Shown here: one piece after another, positions 7,702-17,600 of the stretch
Numbering within the stretch: position 1 is the first letter of the stretch
Layout: each line of letters starts with the position of its first letter
NCBI GenBank assembly: GCA_963718695.1
Contig: OY970371.1
Span: forward strand, 3,038,001-3,102,000
Direction of reading: 5' to 3'
Source of the DNA: Manganitrophus sp963718695
GTDB taxonomy: Bacteria; Nitrospirota; Nitrospiria; SBBL01; Manganitrophaceae
DNA: 64,000 nt
Position numbers and translations under genes: made by a program
Notes under the pieces: generated by a model
What the model saw: only the letters and a program-made list of their open reading frames with translations
Told to the model about the DNA's origin: nothing
Database searches by the model: none

Positions 7702-8571
7702 ATGGAAATCAGCATCATCGGCGTGGTCGGCGCGGGACAGATGGGAAGCGGCATCACCCAGGTTGTCTCCACCGGCGGATACCACGTGCTTCTTTACGAC
7801 CTTGACGCGAAAGTGTTGGAGGCCTCCGTCGAACGAATTACGGAGGGACTCAACACGGCGGTCAAGCGGGGAAAATTGACGGAGTGGGTTCGGGAAAAAA
7901 CGCTCAAGAACATCAAGCTGACAACCCGGCTGGAAGACTTCGCCCACTGCCACATGATCATCGAGGCGGCCCCGGAGCGGGAAGAGATCAAGATGGAAAC
8001 TTTCGAGCTCCTCGATTCGATTTGTCCGAAGGAGGTCGTCTTCGCTACGAACACCTCCTCGATCTCGATCACTCGGCTCGCTTCCGTGACACAGCGGGCC
8101 GATAAATTCATCGGCATCCACTTCATGAACCCGGCTGCAATCATTGAATTGGTCGAGATCGTCCGGGGATGGCAGACCTCCGATGAGACTTTTCTCCAGG
8201 CGAAACATTTCGTCGAGAAATTGGGGAAGACGGTCGTCGTCTCGAAAGATTTTCCCGGTTTCATCATCAACCGAATTCTGATGCCGATGATCAACGAAGC
8301 GATCTTCGCCGTCATGGAAGGGGTCGGAACACCGCAGGAGATCGACACGGCGATGACGTTGGGGGTTCGCCATCCGATGGGCCCGCTGGCGCTCGCCGAT
8401 CTGATCGGTCTCGACACCTGCCTCGACATCATGGAAGTCCTCTTCACCGAATTCGGCGACAGCAAATACCGCCCGGCCCCCCTCTTGCGCAAATATGTGG
8501 AGGCCGGCCTCCTTGGAAAGAAAACCGGACGCGGCTTCTACTACTACAAAACGCAGGGATCGACCCCGTGA
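7702..8571 (+). CDS. 3-hydroxyacyl-CoA / 3-hydroxybutyryl-CoA dehydrogenase
   Basis: 289 residues, typical of the short single-function family (Hbd/PaaH). The NAD-binding Rossmann motif is GVVGAGQMGSGITQVV. The catalytic His is in IGIHFMNPA, followed by EIVRG. KDFPGFIINRILMPMINEAIF and the C-terminal GLDTCLDIMEVL and GLLGKKTGRGFYYY segments complete the family pattern. It oxidises (S)-3-hydroxyacyl-CoA to 3-oxoacyl-CoA, feeding the upstream thiolase. It lies 9 bp after that gene and overlaps the following acyl-CoA dehydrogenase by 4 bp. Confidence 0.94.
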   Translation: MEISIIGVVGAGQMGSGITQVVSTGGYHVLLYDLDAKVLEASVERITEGLNTAVKRGKLTEWVREKTLKNIKLTTRLEDFAHCHMIIEAAPEREEIKMETFELLDSICPKEVVFATNTSSISITRLASVTQRADKFIGIHFMNPAAIIELVEIVRGWQTSDETFLQAKHFVEKLGKTVVVSKDFPGFIINRILMPMINEAIFAVMEGVGTPQEIDTAMTLGVRHPMGPLALADLIGLDTCLDIMEVLFTEFGDSKYRPAPLLRKYVEAGLLGKKTGRGFYYYKTQGSTP

Positions 8572-9713
8572 ATTTGCATTTCACCGAAGAGCAACAGATG
8601 GTCCTGGAGACCGTTCGGGGCTTCGCCGAAAAAGAGGTGAAGCCGGTCGCCTCCAAAATGGATGCCGCCTCGGAGTTTCCGCACGCGCTGGTCAAAGCGC
8701 TGGGTGAGATGGGATTGATGGGAGCCTTTATCCCGACGGAATACGGCGGCTCCGGGATGGATCTGCTGACCTATATCCTTGCGATGGAGGAAATCTCCAA
8801 GGCGTGGGCCTCCCTCGGCGTCATCATGACGGTCAACAACTCGCTCGCCTGCGATCCGATCAACCGTTTCGGAACCAAGGCGCAGAAAGAGAAGTACCTC
8901 GTCCCGCTCGCGCAGGGCCGTCTCCTCGGATGTTATGCGTTAACCGAGCCGGGGGCCGGCTCCGATGCGGGTGGCATCGCGACACAGGCGCGGAGGGACG
9001 GCAACCACTACGTTCTGAACGGAACAAAGCTCTTCATCACCAACGGAAAGAATGCCGATGTGGCGATCGTCTACGCGGTGACCGATCCGGCGCGGGGGAA
9101 AAAAGGGATTTCGGCCTTCATCGTTGAAAAGGCGTTTTCCGGTTTCGTGGCTGGGAAAATCGAGGACAAGATGGGGCTGCGCGGCTCCGACACCGCTGAA
9201 TTGATCTTCCAGGAGTGCCGCGTGCCGTCTGAAAACCTCCTGGGGGTGGAGAACGAAGGATTCAAGATCGCGCTCGCGACGCTTGACGGCGGGCGCATCG
9301 GGATCGCCGCCCAGGCGCTCGGGATCGCACAGGGCTGTCTCGAAGAATCCCTCGCGTATGCCAAAGAGCGAAAGCAGTTCAACCGACCGATCGGCGACTT
9401 TCAGGCGATTCAAAACATGCTCGCCGACATGAAGACCGAGATCGACGCCGCCCGGCTGCTGACCCACCGGGCCGCCTGGAGCCGCCACCAAGGAAGACCG
9501 GTCACGGCGATCGCCGCCGAGGCGAAGCTTTATGCTTCGGAGATGGCGAACCGGGTCGCCTACAAGGCGGTCCAGATCTTCGGCGGCTACGGCTTTATCA
9601 AAGATTTTCCGGTCGAGCGATTTTACAGAGACGCCCGGATCACCACCCTGTATGAGGGAACCTCGGAGGTCCAGCGGATGGTGATTGCGCGGCATTTGTT
9701 ACAATCCATGTAG
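8568..9713 (+). CDS. Acyl-CoA dehydrogenase (short-chain/butyryl type)
   Basis: 381 residues. It starts at a GTG that overlaps the preceding stop in a GTGA arrangement. FAD-binding motifs are CYALTEPGAGSDAGGI and FITNGKNADV. The C-terminal signature is QIFGGYGFIKDFPVERFYRDARI, and the catalytic base lies in TLYEGTSEVQ. It introduces the alpha,beta double bond in acyl-CoA and passes electrons to ETF. The TAG stop is supplied by the palindromic repeat at 9710-9737. Butyryl-CoA or a branched short-chain substrate is likely but not provable here. Confidence 0.93.
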   Translation: MNLHFTEEQQMVLETVRGFAEKEVKPVASKMDAASEFPHALVKALGEMGLMGAFIPTEYGGSGMDLLTYILAMEEISKAWASLGVIMTVNNSLACDPINRFGTKAQKEKYLVPLAQGRLLGCYALTEPGAGSDAGGIATQARRDGNHYVLNGTKLFITNGKNADVAIVYAVTDPARGKKGISAFIVEKAFSGFVAGKIEDKMGLRGSDTAELIFQECRVPSENLLGVENEGFKIALATLDGGRIGIAAQALGIAQGCLEESLAYAKERKQFNRPIGDFQAIQNMLADMKTEIDAARLLTHRAAWSRHQGRPVTAIAAEAKLYASEMANRVAYKAVQIFGGYGFIKDFPVERFYRDARITTLYEGTSEVQRMVIARHLLQSM

Positions 9714-9737
9714 GGGCGTATTGCAATAGGCCCCTAC
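9710..9737. repeat. GTAGGGGCG palindrome overlapping a stop codon
   Basis: GTAGGGGC and GCCCCTAC ends flank an inner ATTGCAAT palindrome. The left GTAG provides the last base of the final codon and the TAG stop (9711-9713) of the acyl-CoA dehydrogenase. It lies in the short gap before the mutase gene. Confidence 0.65.
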
Positions 9738-9749
9738 GACAGGCACCGG

Positions 9750-11363
9750 ATGAAGAAAGATCTCTCCAAAAGAGAACGGAAATCCAAGTTCAAAAATCTC
9801 TCAGACATTGAGATCGATCGGCTCTATACCGATCGAGCCACCCGCTCCCTTGATCCCAACGCCGACCTCGGCCGGCCGGGAGCGTTCCCCTTCACCCGCG
9901 GCATCTACCCGACGATGTACCGCGGGCAGCTCTGGACGATGCGGCAGTTCTCCGGCTTCGCCTCCGCCGCCGAGACCAATGAACGCTACCACTATCTTCT
10001 GAATCACGGCCAGACCGGCCTGTCTGTTGCGTTCGATCTCCCGACGTTGATGGGATACGACTCCGATCATTCGAAGTCGCTCGGCGAAGTCGGGAAGTGC
10101 GGCGTCGCCATCGACACGGTTCATGATATGGAACGGCTCTTCGACGGCATCCCGCTCGACCGGGTCAGCACCTCCATGACGATCAACGCCCCGGCGATCG
10201 TCCTCTTCGCCATGTACCTTGCCGTCGCCGAGAAACAAGGGGTCTCCTTTAACCAGCTCCGGGGAACACTCCAGAACGATATCCTCAAAGAGTACATCGC
10301 CCAGAAGGAATGGATCACCTCGCCGGAGCCGTCGCTCAAGTTGATCAACGACACCGTCCGGTTCTGCGTCGAAGAAGCGCCGCTCTTTCACCCCATCAGC
10401 ATCTCCGGCTATCATATCCGGGAAGCGGGCTCGACGGCGGTGCAGGAGCTCGCCTTCACCCTCTACGACGGCCTGACCTATGTGGAATCGGCGATTCAGG
10501 CAGGGATGAAGGTCGACGGCTTTGCCCCGCGGCTTTCCTTTTTCTTCAATGCCCACAACGATTTCTTCGAGGAGATCGCGAAATACCGCGCCGCCCGGCG
10601 GCTCTGGGCGCGAGAGATGAAGAAGCGCTTTCATCCAAGAGACCCCCGATCAATGGCACTTCGGTTTCACACGCAGACCGCCGGCTGCACGCTGACCGCG
10701 CAGCAGCCGTATAACAACATCGTTCGGGTGGCGCTGCAAGCGCTGGCCGCCGTGATGGGCGGCACCCAGTCGCTTCATACGAACTCGATGGATGAGACCT
10801 ACGCCCTCCCGACGCAAGAGGCGGTGAAGATCGCCCTTCGGACGCAGCAGATCATCGCCCACGAGAGCGGCGTCACCGACACCGTCGACCCCCTCGCCGG
10901 ATCGTACTACATCGAATCGCTGACGAACCGGATGGAGAAAGAGGCGCAGCGCTACTTCAAGAAGCTCGATGGGATGGGGGGGATGGTCCGTGCGATCGAG
11001 AAGGGCTTTCCGCAGCGGGAGATCCACCGCGCCGCCGTCGCCTACCAGCAGGAGATCGATCGGAAAGATCGGCTCATCGTCGGCATGAACGCCTTTATCG
11101 AAAAGGAAGAACGCCGGATCGAGATCCTCAAGGTCACGGGGGATGTGGAGCGGCGGCAGGTCGCACGATTAAAGAAGGTCAAGGCAGAGCGCGATCCGAA
11201 AAAACTCCGACAGACGTTACAGCGGCTTACCTCCGCCGCAGAGACCGGCGCTTATCTGATGCCGTTGATCCTCGACGCTGTGCGGGCCTCCGCCACGGTC
11301 GGAGAGATCTCCGACGTATTTAGAAAAGTTTATGGGGAGTACCGCGAGTCGGTCTCGTTTTGA
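9750..11363 (+). CDS. B12-dependent acyl-CoA mutase, large subunit (methylmalonyl-CoA mutase family)
   Basis: 537 residues: the TIM-barrel catalytic part only, without the C-terminal cobalamin domain, which is encoded separately at 12200-12646. Conserved segments are YPTMYRGQLWTMRQFSGF, GLSVAFDLPTLMGYDSDH, SISGYHIREAG, FAPRLSFFFNAHNDFFEE, TQTAGCTLTAQQPYNN and QSLHTNSMDETYALPT. Tyr57 matches the Tyr of true methylmalonyl-CoA mutases. By my unaided alignment Lys198 stands where those enzymes have the carboxylate-binding Arg, so the substrate (methylmalonyl-CoA or another acyl-CoA) is open. No MeaB chaperone or epimerase is visible nearby. Confidence 0.88.
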   Translation: MKKDLSKRERKSKFKNLSDIEIDRLYTDRATRSLDPNADLGRPGAFPFTRGIYPTMYRGQLWTMRQFSGFASAAETNERYHYLLNHGQTGLSVAFDLPTLMGYDSDHSKSLGEVGKCGVAIDTVHDMERLFDGIPLDRVSTSMTINAPAIVLFAMYLAVAEKQGVSFNQLRGTLQNDILKEYIAQKEWITSPEPSLKLINDTVRFCVEEAPLFHPISISGYHIREAGSTAVQELAFTLYDGLTYVESAIQAGMKVDGFAPRLSFFFNAHNDFFEEIAKYRAARRLWAREMKKRFHPRDPRSMALRFHTQTAGCTLTAQQPYNNIVRVALQALAAVMGGTQSLHTNSMDETYALPTQEAVKIALRTQQIIAHESGVTDTVDPLAGSYYIESLTNRMEKEAQRYFKKLDGMGGMVRAIEKGFPQREIHRAAVAYQQEIDRKDRLIVGMNAFIEKEERRIEILKVTGDVERRQVARLKKVKAERDPKKLRQTLQRLTSAAETGAYLMPLILDAVRASATVGEISDVFRKVYGEYRESVSF

Positions 11364-11364
11364 T

Positions 11365-12207
11365 ATGAAACTCGGCACCTTTGAAATCCAACCCCTTACC
11401 GACGGCACCTTTCGATTGGACGGCGGCGCCATGTTCGGCGTCGTCCCGAAGGTCCTCTGGGAAAAGCACCATCCGGCCGACGACCGAAACCGAATTCATC
11501 TTGAGCTCGGCGTTCTGCTGATCCGGGCACACGGGATGAACATTCTCGTCGACACCGGAATCGGAAACAAAGGAGACGAGAAGTTTAACGAAATTTACGC
11601 CGTGAACCGGACACCGTCGATTGAGGCGTCGCTCGCGAAACACGGCCTCGCCCCCACCGACATCGCGCTGGTGATCAACACCCATTTCCACTTCGACCAT
11701 GCCGGCGGGAACACCCGGCGGGACAACCACGGCCACATCCATCCGACCTTTCCGAGGGCGACCTACTTCATCCAGAAGGGAGAGTGGGAGTTCGCCAACA
11801 CCCCGAACGAGCGGACCCGCGGAAGTTATCTTCTCGAAAACTACGAAGTCCTCCCGAAAGAAGGACGCCTCGATCTTTTGGAGGGAAATTCGGAAATTCT
11901 GAAGGGGGTCTCCGTCGTTCGGACTCCCGGCCACACCGAACACCACCAATCGATTCTGGTCGAATCAAACGGCGAGAAGGCCCTCTTCATCGGCGATCTC
12001 ATCCCGACCGCTACGCATCTTCCGCTTCCCTACATCATGGGATACGATCTCTTTCCGTTGACGACGATGGAGACCAAGCGGGAACTGCTGGCGCAGGCGC
12101 ACGAGGAGCACTGGCTTTTGATTTTCCAGCACGATCCGAAAATTCGAATGGGATACTTAAAGAAGAAGGAAGGCCGATACCAATTGGAGGAGGTCCGGGT
12201 TGCCTAG
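11365..12207 (+). CDS. MBL-fold metallo-hydrolase in the mutase operon
   Basis: 280 residues from ATG 11365, one base after the mutase stop. An in-frame ATG at 11332 would overlap the mutase. The metal-binding signature is NTHFHFDHAGG (HxHxDH). Downstream ligands fit RTPGHTEHHQS and FIGDLIPTATHL. The closing FQHDPKIRMG is typical of lactonase/glyoxalase-II-like enzymes. The substrate is unknown. Its position between the two mutase subunits suggests hydrolysis of a CoA thioester, lactone or damaged intermediate of that pathway. The neighbours on both sides are tightly coupled to it. Confidence 0.85.
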   Translation: MKLGTFEIQPLTDGTFRLDGGAMFGVVPKVLWEKHHPADDRNRIHLELGVLLIRAHGMNILVDTGIGNKGDEKFNEIYAVNRTPSIEASLAKHGLAPTDIALVINTHFHFDHAGGNTRRDNHGHIHPTFPRATYFIQKGEWEFANTPNERTRGSYLLENYEVLPKEGRLDLLEGNSEILKGVSVVRTPGHTEHHQSILVESNGEKALFIGDLIPTATHLPLPYIMGYDLFPLTTMETKRELLAQAHEEHWLLIFQHDPKIRMGYLKKKEGRYQLEEVRVA

Positions 12208-12646
12208 AGCAGTCAAGAACGCCCCCGTAAAATCATCCGATCGAAAGAAGCCGGTCGAACGGCGAAAGCGGGTGCTGCTCGCGAAGATCGGCCTCGACGG
12301 CCACGACCGCGGGATCAAAGTCGTCGCGCGCGCCCTGCGCGACGGCGGAAACGAGGTGATCTACCTCGGGCTGCACCACACCCCCGCCGAAATCGTCGCC
12401 TCCGCGATTCAGGAGGATGCCGACGCCATCGGCCTCTCGATCCACTCCGCCGCCCACATGACCCTCTTCGAAGAGGTCTTAAAACTTCTCAAAAAAGAAA
12501 AGGCCACCGACATCGCCGTCTTCGGCGGCGGCATCATCCCCGACGAAGATATCCGCGACCTCAAAAAACAAGGAATCCGCGAAATCTTCACCCCCGGCAC
12601 GCCGCTGGACGAGATTGTTCAATTTGTGAAAAAGTTGAAGAGATAA
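12200..12646 (+). CDS. B12-binding subunit of acyl-CoA mutase
   Basis: 148 residues starting at a TTG with a strong GGAGGAGG ribosome site. It overlaps the MBL gene by 8 bp. The cobalamin-binding signature GLDGHDRGIKVVARALR contains the lower-ligand His of DxHxxG. GLSIHSAAHM and the FGGGIIPDED loop (GG motif) are also present. It provides adenosylcobalamin to the catalytic subunit at 9750-11363. A short basic N-terminal extension (KNAPVKSSDRKKPVERRKR) precedes the domain. Split mutases of this kind occur in archaea and several bacterial phyla. Confidence 0.92.
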   Translation: MPRAVKNAPVKSSDRKKPVERRKRVLLAKIGLDGHDRGIKVVARALRDGGNEVIYLGLHHTPAEIVASAIQEDADAIGLSIHSAAHMTLFEEVLKLLKKEKATDIAVFGGGIIPDEDIRDLKKQGIREIFTPGTPLDEIVQFVKKLKR

Positions 12647-12675
12647 GGAAGAGATAAGGATGTCCGGAAAGAAAG

Positions 12676-12700
12676 GACGAGGCAGCGCCTCGCCCCTACG
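12676..12700. repeat. Palindromic repeat with CGCCCCTAC end
   Basis: CGAGGC-AGC-GCCTCG is a perfect 6-bp inverted repeat followed by CCCCTACG, the right end shared with the other dispersed palindromes. It lies between the convergent ends of the mutase operon and hutI. Confidence 0.5.
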
Positions 12701-12701
12701 C

Positions 12702-13952
12702 TCAGCACGATGAATAAACTACCTTTCCTTTCTTCAAAACCTTCTCCAGATGATTTACCCCAAAGAAATAAGGCAACTGTTCATAATGTTCTAAATCGAG
12801 AATCAGAATATCCGCCTGTTTCCCAACCTCCAAACTCCCGACGACCTCTCCCATCCCCACTGCATGCGCCGCATTAATGGTCGCCGCCGAAATCGCTTCC
12901 GCCGTACTCAATTTGAAATCGCGCACCGCCAGATGAATGATCTCCTGCATCGAAAGGGTGGGTGAAGAGCCGGGATTGAAATCGGTCGCCAGCGCAATCG
13001 GCACCCCCGCTTCGATCAAAGCGCGCGCCGGCGGAAGATGTTTCGACATGAGAAAGTGCGACACCCCCGGCAAAAGAACACCGACGGCGCCGCTTTGCGC
13101 CAAGAGCGGCATCTCTTCCGGCCGGATGTGATCGAGATGATCGACCGAGACCGCCCCGAACTCCGCCGCCAGCCGCACTCCGCCCTGATCGGAGAACTCC
13201 CCCGCATGAAGCTTGATCGCAAATCCTTCCCCCTTGGCCGCTTCGAGGATGCGCCGGGTTTGATCGGCATTGAAGGCCCCCTCCTCGCAGAACACATCGC
13301 AGAACCGGGCCCGCCCCCGGACGGCCGGGAGCATTTCGATGACCTGATCGACATACGCTTCGGGCCGATCCGAATACTCCTTCGGAATCGTATGCGCCCC
13401 CAGGAAGGTCGGGACCGGATCCATCGGGACCCGCTTCTTGAGCTGCTCGATCACCTTCAGGATTTTGACCTCGTTTTTAAGATCAAGGCCATACCCGCTT
13501 TTGATCTCCACCGTGGTCGTCCCGCACGCCAGCATCTGTCCCAGAAAATGCTCGGCGGTTTCCGTCAGCGACTTCAGAGACGCGGCGCGGGTCGCCTCCA
13601 CCGTGCTGAGAATGCCCCCTCCCCGCTGGAGGATTTCAAGATAAGGCACCCCGCGCAGCTTCTCGGCCCACTCCCCCTCGCGGCTCCCGGCAAAGACGGC
13701 GTGGGTGTGCGGATCGACGAAGCCGGGCAGGACGACTTTTCCGCCGGCATCGATCTCCCGCCGGGCGCGCCCTTGTCGGCGATACTCCCTCTGCGTGCCA
13801 ACCCAGGCGATCTTTCCCCGCGAGATCCCGACGGCGCCGTTTTGAATCAGACTCAATTCTGAAAGTTCCGATCGAACCTTCGGACGGGCGCTCTCTCCAG
13901 CCAATGTCAGCAACTCGCCGCAGTGGACGATCGCCAAGTCAAACAGAGACAT
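12702..13952 (-). CDS. hutI: Imidazolonepropionase
   Basis: 416 residues, normal length. The amidohydrolase metal site is PGFVDPHTHAVFAGSREGEW. Later family motifs are TTTVEIKSGYGLD, KLHAGEFSDQGGV, VDHLDHI, and ALATDFNPGSSPT with its metal-binding Asp. It hydrolyses 4-imidazolone-5-propanoate to N-formimino-L-glutamate, the third step of histidine degradation. The other hut genes (hutG, hutU) lie on the same strand but are separated from it by a 3.7-kb restriction-modification insertion. No hutH is in the window. Confidence 0.95.
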   Translation of the reverse strand: MSLFDLAIVHCGELLTLAGESARPKVRSELSELSLIQNGAVGISRGKIAWVGTQREYRRQGRARREIDAGGKVVLPGFVDPHTHAVFAGSREGEWAEKLRGVPYLEILQRGGGILSTVEATRAASLKSLTETAEHFLGQMLACGTTTVEIKSGYGLDLKNEVKILKVIEQLKKRVPMDPVPTFLGAHTIPKEYSDRPEAYVDQVIEMLPAVRGRARFCDVFCEEGAFNADQTRRILEAAKGEGFAIKLHAGEFSDQGGVRLAAEFGAVSVDHLDHIRPEEMPLLAQSGAVGVLLPGVSHFLMSKHLPPARALIEAGVPIALATDFNPGSSPTLSMQEIIHLAVRDFKLSTAEAISAATINAAHAVGMGEVVGSLEVGKQADILILDLEHYEQLPYFFGVNHLEKVLKKGKVVYSSC

Positions 13953-14012
13953 CTTCGGTCCACCACCTTCGTATCAGTGAGGTTAAAACAAAATTGAAAC
14001 AGTGAGCAACCG

Positions 14013-14600
14013 CTACAACGCCTCGGCAATCCGCCGCAACCAAACCTCTATTAACGGTCTAAGATTCCCTTGATCTGCGGCGCGCAAGGCCTCAACATAT
14101 TCGGTTCGGATATCAGCTTCCGTCGGAGCAGTGATTACATGCGGCAGGGCGAGCTTATACAAGATGGCTGTGAGAAGGACCCGTCCGATTCGACCGTTAA
14201 AATCTTTAAACGGGTGAATCCATTGAAAGCGCCAGTCGACCCAAGCGAGCAGTTCGGCAAGAACGCCAACGTCGCTTCCATGCGGTCGGATGTGACGCAA
14301 TCGTTCAACCAGATCTTCGCAAAACAGGCGCATGAGGATTGGAACTTCATAGAAGGGCGGCGGCAGGTGCGCTCCTACTTGAACGTTCACATCGCGGTAT
14401 CGTCCGGCCCAATTCGGAAAGAGATCTGCCGCCAAATCTTTATGACGCAAGCAGATCCACTCGGAGGTAATGACGATTTGGTCAGGGGAGGATTGAAGTA
14501 TCTCCTCGAGAATATGGGTCAAGGCGACGGCCAGTTGTTCTGAAAGCGCCGGATAGGGAAGCTTTCCCTGGGCCGTTTCAAAAAGGCGCGTCGATTCTAT
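14013..14600 (-). other. Fic (AMP-transferase-type) domain without its own standard start codon
   Basis: This part of the 1227-codon frame begins with ESTRLFETAQGKLPYPALS and carries the Fic core HPFKDFNGRIGR. Phe replaces the usual first Gly of HPFxxGNGRxxR. In this frame no ATG, GTG or TTG occurs between the end of the restriction-modification domain and the Fic domain. The codon where a start would be expected is ATA (AAATAGAATCG). Fic enzymes usually transfer AMP to target proteins. Expression would need read-through from the restriction-modification gene, a frameshift out of the overlapping small ORF, or a rare start. Confidence 0.8.
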
Positions 14601-17600
14601 TTGGTCGGGATCTTCTTCAGAAGGGTCTTCAGGCGTGCGATACTCACCGGCTGGCTCTCGAACAACATCGACTGAACCACCCGCTCCAGCAGCACCTTCC
14701 TGTGTGCTGCGGCGACCTTCTCCGGGGTGTCGTGCTTCTTCTGCCAGGCTTGAAGTTTGGCGTTCAGCGCGGCGAGATCGATCGTCTTTTGTTTCTCCGG
14801 TTTCATCCTTTTCATTCTCCCACGTTGTGGCTTTAGAATCAATCGAGTTCCCCTCGATAATCGCGATTTCCTCTTCCGCTAAACTATATAATTTATAAAC
14901 CAATTTGTCGATCTGATGATCGGTTATATCAATCTGACGTTGGAGTTTTGTTTTATCGGACGGTGTCTTTGCCGCCTCTAACCGTTTGTGCAGATCCAGC
15001 ATACGCTCGACTGCGTTAACGAGTACCGGATTATTTGTTTCCGCAAGCGGAGAGGCACGAAGGTACACAGGTTTTATTTCATAATCGTAGTAATGGGTTG
15101 AATAGAACCAGTTAAACAATTGTGAATTCAAAATTCCCAATAAACCAGTCAAATTATAGCCAGGCCTAACTACAATGTTTGAAAGGCGGTTTAGGTTGTA
15201 TGCTCTTGAACGATCAAGGGTGGCTACAATTCGACGAGGAAGTGACAGGTTCCGAGTCCTTACAACCAAAATTTTTTCAGAACTTAAGAGATGTTCTGCC
15301 GGCAGTGATCTTCCCAATTTTCCCCGCTTTTGAACGAACTCCTTATCATACATGATCCACTCGTCAGATTGGACCGGTCCATATCTGGAAATACCATCAC
15401 CTGCAACCATAGGGTGATACCGTTCGTCGATTTTCGACTTTGCGACAAGCTCGTTTCGGATAAAACCTGTGTTGATACCAACACCAAACTCAAAACCAGT
15501 CTCAAGATTCGGGAAATTTTTAAAAAGTCGGGCAACTATCTTTGATCCTGTATCAGTAAGGCGATAATCAAAAATATAGCCGTCATTACTGACGAACCTT
15601 GATTGCTTTATTCCGTATTCAGGGGCAGAGGGCAAATCGGTTGGCTGTTGGGGTGCTTGAATGATTACCGTATGATTATCACCTGGTAATTTTCGCTGAA
15701 TGATGATGATTGTTGTATCGACCGTTGCATTTACAAATGCTCTTGGACCAAGTGGTGAAAGTCGTTCGATGGTTGATTGTATCAATAGGAATCGAAGTTT
15801 TTCGAAGCTTGGTTGAATTAGGAATGTAGCGGATACAATAAGACCGATATAGCCATCTTTTCGGATAAGAGCCAGTCCACGTTCGATAAAAAATTTGTAA
15901 AGGTCAAAGTTCCCTTCTGCAGATTTGTACCTGCTAACATAGTAAGGGCGTACCATATCTTCGGTAGCATTCCGATAGGCGTATGGTGGGTTTCCGATCA
16001 CTACATCGAAACCCCCGCCATTCATGATTTCTGGATATTCAGTTTCCCAATCAAAGGCGTTTACTAGACGGATCTCTTCATTGTCAAACATCGTTACTTG
16101 CCGCCCTTCATAGTAATCCGAGCCAATTAAGCTATTACCGCATTTAATATTGTTTCCCAGATCTGGAAGGGCACGCTCGCGCCACATCTTCAATTGGCGG
16201 CTCAGTGAGTCTTGGTTTTCTCCTTCCAACACTTTCAACAAGAGACTCAGCTTGGTCACTTCGACTGCCTGGCTGTCAATATCGACGCCATGGATATTGT
16301 TCAGAAGGACACGTCGCTTCTCCTGCGTCGTCAGATGCCATTGTCCCCCTGCGCCCTGATAGATTTCCTTCGTGTGTTTTTCAACTCCGTCCTTTAGATA
16401 CCAATCACGATGATAGTTCAAGAGGTAAGTGTACGCGCCGATAAGGAACGAACCCGATCCGCAGGCCGGGTCGAGAATCCGGAGCTTGGCAATCTGCTTC
16501 GGCGTTTTGCCTTCGCAGCGTTTCCCCACCGTATTCCGGACAATGTAATCGACAATGTAAGCAGGAGTGTAGTAAACGCCTCCCGCCTTCTTGACCTCCG
16601 GCTTTTCTTCCACCACGGCGCGGTGTCCTGCGGTGAGGCGGATGACCTTACCGAGAAACTGCTCGTAAACATTGCCGAGAATATCGGCGCTAAGAACAGA
16701 GAATTCATAGGGACTTTCCGGATAGTAGAGATGGCGGATGATCTCCTTGAGAACTTTATCATCGATCTTGAGTCGAAGGGTTAATTCATCCGGCTCCTCT
16801 CGTCGGCCCTTCTCCGCTTTGAAATGGAAGAGACCCGAATTGTATCGGTCGTCCGCCAGGCGATAGATGTATTGCAGCCGGTCATAGATGTTTTCACCGT
16901 TCAGCAATCCCATCAGTTGGCCATAGATCTCAATGCCGCGGTCCTCGCACATCCTGAGAAAGATAATCCGGTCAATCGTCCGCTGAACGGCAAAGTTCAA
17001 CTCTCGAACGGTCAGTCGAGGATTGCGCAGGGCGATGTTGCGGGCGAGGGCGTCGCGCCACCCTTCAATCTCCGTTAAAAATTCTGCGTCCACCTCCGAT
17101 GTGCCGCGCCTTCCCTTGCCGGTCACGAACTTGTCGAATGAGCCCTGCAGAACCGCTTCTTTGGAAATGACAGAAGCGATCTCTTCCCATCGGGCGGCAT
17201 ATTCTTGATAGGTAAGATAAAGGATACGGCCGACGCTCGACTTATCTGCTGGGCGAGGGCGAATACGGCAATCGTAGATGGCAAACTCTTCGAAATCGGT
17301 CAGGATAGAGAGGGGAAGTTTTGCGCTCCATGCATAGCGGCGAAGTTGATAAGCGGGATTGGCATCATCTTTGACGCTGATGAACGGTTTTTTTGCTTCA
17401 AGGAAGAATTTTCGGACGCCGCCGATCCGAAAACAGTAATCGGGGGCCTTAGTGGCGCTTCCAATCTTGATGGCATCTTCGTGGATGACATCTTTATAAG
17501 CTTCTGCATAGCCGACCCTGTTGGTAATATCCCAACCGAGCGCCTCGAAGAAGGGATTGATGAATTCTTGCCTTACCTGGGTCTCGTTATAGGCTTGATG

